From NCBI GenBank assembly GCA_920105625.2, contig OV050030.1, forward strand, positions 195,171,887 through 195,235,886: a stretch of DNA of 64,000 bases, in the 5' to 3' direction. Source of the stretch: Clusia tigrina. Its lineage: Eukaryota > Arthropoda > Insecta > Diptera > Clusiidae. Positions 58,323 through 64,000 of this stretch are shown piece by piece. The notes under the pieces were generated by a model that was not told where the DNA came from, ran no database searches, and worked only from the letters and a program-made list of their open reading frames with translations. Each line of letters begins with the position of its first letter. Position 1 is the first letter of the stretch. Both the position numbers and the translations under genes were made by a program.

Positions 58323-61023
58323 GCCTCTGTAGGCGTCTCAGTCGCTGCCGCTGTCGGTTAGGGGAGGTCTGCTGCCTTCTCTATGCCTATATCTACCCCT
58401 ATCTGCCTCAGTCGTCGCCTCAGTCGGCGTCGCAGCCTCTGTCAGCGTCTCTGTAGGCGCCTCAGTCTCGGCCCCGTTGATTGGTAGGGGTCTGCTGCCT
58501 TCTCTATGCCTATATCTACCCCTATCTGCCTCAGTCGGCGTCCCAGCCTCTGTCAGCGACTCTGTAGGCGTCTCAGTCGTGCCGCTCTCGATTGGGAGGT
58601 CTGCTTCCTTCTCTATGCCTATATCTACCCCTATCTGCCCCAGTCGACTTCTCAGTCGGCGTCGCAGCCTCTGTCAGCGTCTCTGTAGGCGTCTCAGTCT
58701 CGGCCCTGTTGATTGGTAGGGGTCTGCTGCCTTCTCTATGCCTATATCTACCCCTATCTGCCTCAGTCGGCGTCGCAGCCTCTGTCAGCGTATCTGTAGG
58801 CGTCTCAGTCGCTGCCGCTGTCGATAGTGGGGTCTGCTGGCTTCTCTATGCCTATATCTACCCCTATCTGCCTCAGTTGGCGTCTCAGTCGGCGTTGCAG
58901 CCTCTGTCAGCGTCTCTGTTGGCGTCTCAGTCGCTGCAGCTATCGATTGGGGATGTCTGCTGCCTTCTCTATGCATATGTCTACCCCTATCTGCCTCAGT
59001 CTGCGTCTCAGTCAGCGTCGCAGCCTCTGTCAGCGTCTTTGTAGGCGTCTCAGTCGTTGCCGCTGTGGATTCGGGTGTCTGCTGCTTTCTCTATGCCTAT
59101 ATCTACCCTGTCTGCCGCAGTCGGCGTCTCAGTCGGCGTTCCAGCCTCTGTTAGCGTCTCTGTTGGCGTCTCAGTCGCTGCAGCTGTCGATTGGGGAGGT
59201 CTGCTGCCTTCTCTATGCCTATATCTACTCCTCTCTGCCTCAGTCGTCGTGGTAGCCTCTGTCAGCGTCTCTGTAGGCGTCTCAGTCGCTGCCGCTGTCG
59301 ATTGGGGGCTCTACTGCCTTCTATATGCCTATATCTACCCCTATCTGCCTCAGTCGGCGTTTCAACCTCTGTCAGCGTCTCTGTAGGCGTCTCAGTCGTG
59401 CCGCTCTCGATTGGGGGGGCCTGCTTCTTTCTCTATGCCTATATCTACCCCTATCTGCGTCAGTCGACTTCTCAGTTGGCGTCGCAGCCTCTGTGAGCGT
59501 CTCTGTAGGCATATCAGTTGCTGCCGCTGTCGATTGGTAGTGGTCTGCTGCCTTTTCTACGCCTATATCTACCCCTATCTGCCTCAGTCGGCGTCGCAGC
59601 CTCTGTCAGCTTCTCTGTAGGCGTCTCAGTCGCTGCCGCTGTCGATAGGGGGGTCTGCTTCCTTCTCTATGCCTATATCTACCCCTATCTGCCTCAGTCG
59701 GCGTCGCAGCCTCTGTCAGCGCCTCTGTAGGCGTCTCAGTCGCTGCCGCTGTCGATTAGGGGAGGTCTGCTGCCTTCTCTATGCCTATGTCTACCTCTAT
59801 TTGCCTCAGTCGGCGTCCAAGCCTCTGTCAGCATCTCTGTAGGCGTCTCAGTCGCTGTCGCTGTCGTTTGGAAGGTCTGCTGCCTTCTCTATGCCTATAT
59901 CTACCTCTATTTGCCTCAGTCGGCGTCCCAGCCTCTGTCAGCGTCTCTGTAGGCGTGTCAGTCGCTGCCGCTGTCGATTGGTGGGTCTCCTGCCTTCTCT
60001 ATGCCTATATCTACCCCTATCTGCCTCAGTCGTCGCCTTAGTCGGCGTCGCAGCCTCTGTCAGCGTCTCTGTAGGCGTCTCAGTCGCTGCAGCTGTCGAT
60101 TGGGGAGGTCTGCTGCCTTCTCTATGCCTATATCTACTCCTCTCTGAATCAGTCGTCGCCTCAGTCGGCGTCGCAACCTCTGTCAGCATCTCTGTAGGCG
60201 TCTCAGTCGCTGCCGCTGTCGTTTGGAGGGTCTGCTGCCTTCTCTATGCCTATATCTACCTCTATTTGCCTCAGTCGGCGTCCCAGCCTCTGTCAGCGTC
60301 TCTGTAGGCGTCTCAGTCGCTGCCGCTGTCGATTGGTGGGTCTCCTGCCTTCTCTATGCCTATATCTACCCCTATCTGCCTCAGTCGTCGTCTCAGTCGG
60401 CGTCCCAGCCTCTGTCAGTGTCTCTGTAGAAGTCTCAGTCGATGCCGCTGTTGATTGGGGCTCTGCTGCCTTCTCTATGCCTATATCTACCCCTATCTGC
60501 CCCAGTCGGCGTCGCAATCTTAGTCAGCTTCGTTGTGGCGTCTCAGTCGCTGTCGCTGTCGATTGGGGGGTCTACTGCCTTCTCTGTGCCTATATCTACC
60601 CCTATCTGCCTCAGTCGGCGTTTCAGCCTCTGTCAGCGTATCTGTAGGCGTCGCAGTCGTACCGCTCTCGATTGGGGGGTCGGCTTCCTTCTCTATGCCT
60701 ATATCTACCCCTATCTGCGTCAGTCGGCTTCTCAGTTGGCGTCGCAGCCGCTATCAACGTCTCTGTAGGCGTCTCAGTCGCTGCCACTGTCGATTGGGGG
60801 GTCTGTTGCCTTCTCTATGCCAATATTTACCCCTATCTGCCTCAGTCGGCGTTTCAGCCTCTGTCAGCGTCTCTGTAGGCGTCTCAGTCGTGCCGCTCTC
60901 GATTGGGGGGGCCTGCTTCCTTTTCTATGCCTATATCTACCCCTATCTGCGTCAGTCGACTTCTCAGTTGGCGTCGCAGCCTCTGTGAGCGTCTCTGTAG
61001 GCATATCAGTCGCTGCCGCTGTC
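58323..61023 (+). repeat. 2576/3096-bp super-repeat, copy B
   Basis: Follows copy A to about 60847, then diverges: CGTTTCAGCC continues where copy A has CGTCGCAGCC. 58807-60904 aligns with 61903-64000 at a constant offset of 3096 bp with only scattered differences. The 840-bp block lies at 59954-60794. No gene is seen. Confidence 0.88.
59954..60794 (+). repeat. 840-bp satellite block, copy 4 of 5
   Basis: Same order as the other copies and nearly identical to 63050-63890. One difference I saw is GGCGTCTCAG at about 60312, where copy 5 reads GGCGTGTCAG. Confidence 0.9.
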
Positions 61024-61685
61024 GATTGGTAGGGGTCTGCTTCCTTCTCTATGCCTATATCTACCCCTATCTGCCTCAGTCGGCGTCGCAGCCTTTGTCA
61101 GCGTCTCTATAGGCGTCTCAGTCGCTGCCGCTGTCGATTGGGGGGTCTCCTGCCTTCTCTATGCCTATATCTACCCCTATCTGCCTCAGTCGGCGTCGCA
61201 GCCTCTGTCAGCGTCTCTGTAGGCGTCTCAGTCGCTGCCGCTGTCGATTGGGGGGTCTCTTGCCTTCTCTATGCCTATATCTACCCCTATCTGCCTCAGT
61301 CGGCGTCGCAGCCTCTGTCAGCGTCTCTGTAGGCGTCTCAGTCGCTGCCGCTGTCGATTGGGGGGTCTCCTGCCTTCTCTATGCCTATATCTACCCCTAT
61401 CTGCCTCAGTCGGCGTCGCAGCCTCTGTCAGCGTCTCTGTAGGCGTCTCAGACGCTGCCGCTGTCGATTGGGGGGTCTCCTGCCTTCTCTATGCCTATAT
61501 CTACCCCTATATGCCTCAGTCGGCGTCGCAGCCTCTGTCAGCGTCTCTGTAGGTGTCTCAGTCGCTGCCGCTGTCGATTGGGGGGTCTGCTGCCTTCTCT
61601 ATGCCTATATCTACCCCTATCTGCCTCAGTCGGCGTCGCAGCCTCTGTCAGCGTCTCTGTAGGCGTCTCAGTCGCTGCCGCTGGT
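61024..61685 (+). repeat. Homogeneous 110-bp monomer run
   Basis: GATT landmarks at 61136, 61246, 61356, 61466, 61576 and 61686 give five exact 110-bp units with only isolated substitutions between them. A 112-bp unit (61024-61135) precedes them. This is the best place to read the consensus. In this run each ATG-led frame ends after 93 codons at the same TAG, showing how phase rotation limits open frames. Confidence 0.96.
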
Positions 61686-64000
61686 GATTGGGGGGTCTTC
61701 TGCCTTCTCTATGCCTATATCTACCCCTATCTGCCTCAGTCGACTTCTCAGTCGGCGTCGCAGCCTCTGTCAGCGTCTCTGTAGGCGTCTCAATCTCGGC
61801 CCCGTTGATTGGTAGGGGTCTGCTGCCTTCTCTATGCCTATATCTACCCCTATCCGCCTCAGTCGGCGTCGCAGCCTCTGTCAGCGTCTCTGAAGGCGTC
61901 CCAGTCGCTGCCGCTGTCGATAGTGGGGTCTGCTGGCTTCTCTATGCCTATATCTACCCCTATCTGCCTCAGTTGGCGTCTCAGTCGGCGTTGCAGCCTC
62001 TGTCAGCGTCTCTGTTGGCGTCTCAGTCGCTGCAGCTATCGATTGGGGATGTCTGCTGCCTTCTCTATGCATATGTCTACCCCTATCTGCCTCAGTCTGC
62101 GTCTCAGTCAGCGTCGCAGCCTCTGTCAGCGTCTTTGTAGGCGTCTCAGTCGTTGCCGCTGTGGATTCGGGTGTCTGCTGCTTTCTCTATGCCTATATCT
62201 ACCCTGTCTGCCGCAGTCGGCGTCTCAGTCGGCGTTCCAGCCTCTGTTAGCGTCTCTGTTGGCGTCTCAGTCGCTGCAGCTGTCGATTGGGGAGGTCTGC
62301 TGCCTTCTCTATGCCTATATCTACTCCTCTCTGCCTCAGTCGTCGTGGCAACCTCTGTCAGCGTCTCTGTAGGCGTCTCAGTCGCTGCCGCTGTCGATTG
62401 GGGGCTCTACTGCCTTCTATATGCCTATATCTACCCCTATCTGCCTCAGTCGGCGTTTCAACCTCTGTCAGCGTCTCTGTAGGCGTCTCAGTCGTGCCGC
62501 TCTCGATTGGGGGGGCCTGCTTCTTTCTCTATGCCTATATCTACCCCTATCTGCGTCAGTCGACTTCTCAGTTGGCGTCGCAGCCTCTGTGAGCGTCTCT
62601 GTAGGCATATCAGTTGCTGCCGCTGTCGATTGGTAGTGGTCTGCTGCCTTTTCTACGCCTATATCTACCCCTATCTGCCTCAGTCGGCGTCGCAGCCTCT
62701 GTCAGCTTCTCTGTAGGCGTCTCAGTCGCTGCCGCTGTCGATAGGGGGGTCTGCTGCCTTCTCTATGCCTATATCTACCCCTATCTGCCTCAGTCGGCGT
62801 CGCAGCCTCTGTCAGCGCCTCTGTAGGCGTCTCAGTCGCTGCCGCTGTCGGTTAGGGGAGGTCTGCTGCCTTCTCTATGCCTATGTCTACCTCTATTTGC
62901 CTCAGTCGGCGTCCAAGCCTCTGTCAGCATCTCTGTAGGCGTCTCAGTCGCTGTCGCTGTCGTTTGGAAGGTCTGCTGCCTTCTCTATGCCTATATCTAC
63001 CTCTATTTGCCTCAGTCGGCGTCCCAGCCTCTGTCAGCGTCTCTGTAGGCGTGTCAGTCGCTGCCGCTGTCGATTGGTGGGTCTCCTGCCTTCTCTATGC
63101 CTATATCTACCCCTATCTGCCTCAGTCGTCGCCTTAGTCGGCGTCGCAGCCTCTGTCAGCGTCTCTGTAGGCGTCTCAGTCGCTGCAGCTGTCGATTGGG
63201 GAGGTCTGCTGCCTTCTCTATGCCTATATCTACTCCTCTCTGAATCAGTCGTCGCCTCAGTCGGCGTCGCAACCTCTGTCAGCATCTCTGTAGGCGTCTC
63301 AGTCGCTGCCGCTGTCGTTTGGAGGGTCTGCTGCCTTCTCTATGCCTATATCTACCTCTATTTGCCTCAGTCGGCGTCCCAGCCTCTGTCAGCGTCTCTG
63401 TAGGCGTGTCAGTCGCTGCCGCTGTCGATTGGTGGGTCTCCTGCCTTCTCTATGCCTATATCTACCCCTATCTGCCTCAGTCGTCGTCTCAGTCGGCGTC
63501 CCAGCCTCTGTCAGTGTCTCTGTAGAAGTCTCAGTCGATGCCGCTGTTGATTGGGGCTCTGCTGCCTTCTCTATGCCTATATCTACCCCTATCTGCCCCA
63601 GTCGGCGTCGCAATCTTAGTCAGCTTCGTTGTGGCGTCTCAGTCGCTGTCGCTGTCGATTGGGGGGTCTACTGCCTTCTCTGTGCCTATATCTACCCCTA
63701 TCTGCCTCAGTCGGCGTTTCAGCCTCTGTCAGCGTATCTGTAGGCGTCGCAGTCGTACCGCTCTCGATTGGGGGGTCGGCTTCCTTCTCTATGCCTATAT
63801 CTACCCCTATCTGCGTCAGTCGGCTTCTCAGTTGGCGTCGCAGCCGCTATCAACGTCTCTGTAGGCGTCTCAGTCGCTGCCACTGTCGATTGGGGGGTCT
63901 GTTGCCTTCTCTATGCCAATATTTACCCCTATCTGCCTCAGTCGGCGTTTCAGCCTCTGTCAGCGTCTCTGTAGGCGTCTCAGTCGTGCCGCTCTCGATT
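61686..64000 (+). repeat. 3096-bp super-repeat, copy C (cut by window end)
   Basis: 61686-61890 is of the CAGTCGACTTCTCAG / GTTGATTGGTAGG type also found at 41570, 46280, 47940 and 53530. From about 61903 the sequence follows 58807 onward at an offset of 3096. The window ends at the position equivalent to 60904, inside a monomer, so the array continues. The 840-bp block is at 63050-63890. Confidence 0.9.
63050..63890 (+). repeat. 840-bp satellite block, copy 5 of 5
   Basis: Matches 59954-60794 at an offset of 3096 with very few differences, as expected for a recent tandem duplication of the whole super-repeat. Confidence 0.9.

Larger units (their letters stand above)
1..64000 (+). repeat. 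Satellite DNA array, ~110-bp monomer (110 + 12n ladder)
   Basis: The whole window is head-to-tail copies of one monomer family. Landmarks recur every 110 or 122 bp: GTCGATT followed by a G-run, then TCTGCTGCC, TATGCCTATATCTACC, CCTATCTGCCTCAG, one or more CAGTCGGCGTCT-like 12-mers, CAGCGTCTCTGTAGGCG, and GTCGCTGCCGCTGTC. Exemplar 61246-61355 is exactly 110 bp, with A 11, C 37, G 29, T 33. Units of 122 bp carry one more 12-mer. No stretch of unique sequence interrupts the array. Known biology: long head-to-tail satellites of this kind are typical of eukaryotic heterochromatin. Inference: the locus is centromeric, pericentromeric, subtelomeric or on a repeat-rich chromosome. I do not recognise the family. 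There is no support for genes: frames rotate from monomer to monomer and none is conserved over the array. Confidence 0.97.

Noticed and set aside
1..64000. CRISPR array
   Set aside because: Repeats are contiguous, 110-122 bp long, with no unique spacers and no cas-like genes. The 12-mers are tandem, not interspersed.
1..64000. Telomeric or subtelomeric simple repeats
   Set aside because: I saw no TTAGGG-like arrays on either strand. The G-runs are single tracts at monomer boundaries.
1..64000. CENP-B box as evidence for centromere function
   Set aside because: No monomer variant I read fits the TTCG....A..CGGG core. Centromere identity remains possible but unsupported.

Overview
The window is one continuous satellite-DNA array from base 1 to base 64000. 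I found no protein-coding gene, RNA gene, transposon, CRISPR array or unique-sequence island on either strand. The basic unit is a monomer of about 110 bp (clean examples in 61136-61685). A second common size is 122 bp, which carries one extra 12-bp subrepeat, and rarer units differ by further multiples of 12. I estimate about 550 monomers. Each starts at a landmark GATT plus a G-run, continues into a pyrimidine-rich half (TATGCCTATATCTACC region), and ends in a half built from degenerate copies of CAGTCGGCGTCT. All monomers point the same way (head to tail on +) except one segment of about 230 bp at 2198-2430. Such an array is expected in eukaryotic nuclear heterochromatin (centromeric, pericentromeric, subtelomeric, or a sex or B chromosome). 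I do not recognise the family and cannot assign a species. The consensus is about 60% GC, with T about three times as frequent as A on + and no strong CpG depletion.

Layout. 1-2197: mixed monomers with a block repeated at about 1008 bp spacing. 2198-2635: a perfect 208-bp inverted repeat with a 22-nt spacer, the only orientation change. 2636-8520: heterogeneous 110/122-bp monomers, ending in 353-bp and 231-bp repeats. 8521-13560: divergent monomers with an 818-bp-spaced duplication and two deletion-bearing monomers. 13561-18837: blocks related at 2582-bp spacing and a six-copy 12-mer expansion. 18838-24290: the clearest higher-order repeat (HOR), five monomers in 574 bp. 24290-30760: a super-repeat of about 5 kb (offset 4986). 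30760-38034: blocks shared with 37.0-39.1, 43.7-44.8 and 50.0-51.7 kb, and a perfect 342-bp tandem duplication. 38035-41446: a near-identical 1683-bp tandem duplication. 41447-46158: mosaic. 46159-49606: a 1662/1786-bp tandem duplication. 49607-55746: mosaic of blocks seen earlier. 55747-64000: 2576-bp and 3096-bp repeats, cut by the window end.

Nothing here works as a set of genes. The many open frames of 60-430 codons are explained by arithmetic: 110 and 122 both leave remainder 2 on division by 3, so a reading frame rotates through the three phases of the monomer, two open and one ending at the TAG in CTGTAGGCG. The interest lies in the array's history: recent segmental duplications, 12-bp size steps, unstable G-tracts, and one inverted triplication that looks like replication template switching. 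All identity statements come from reading the sequence by eye. No alignment or database search was run.
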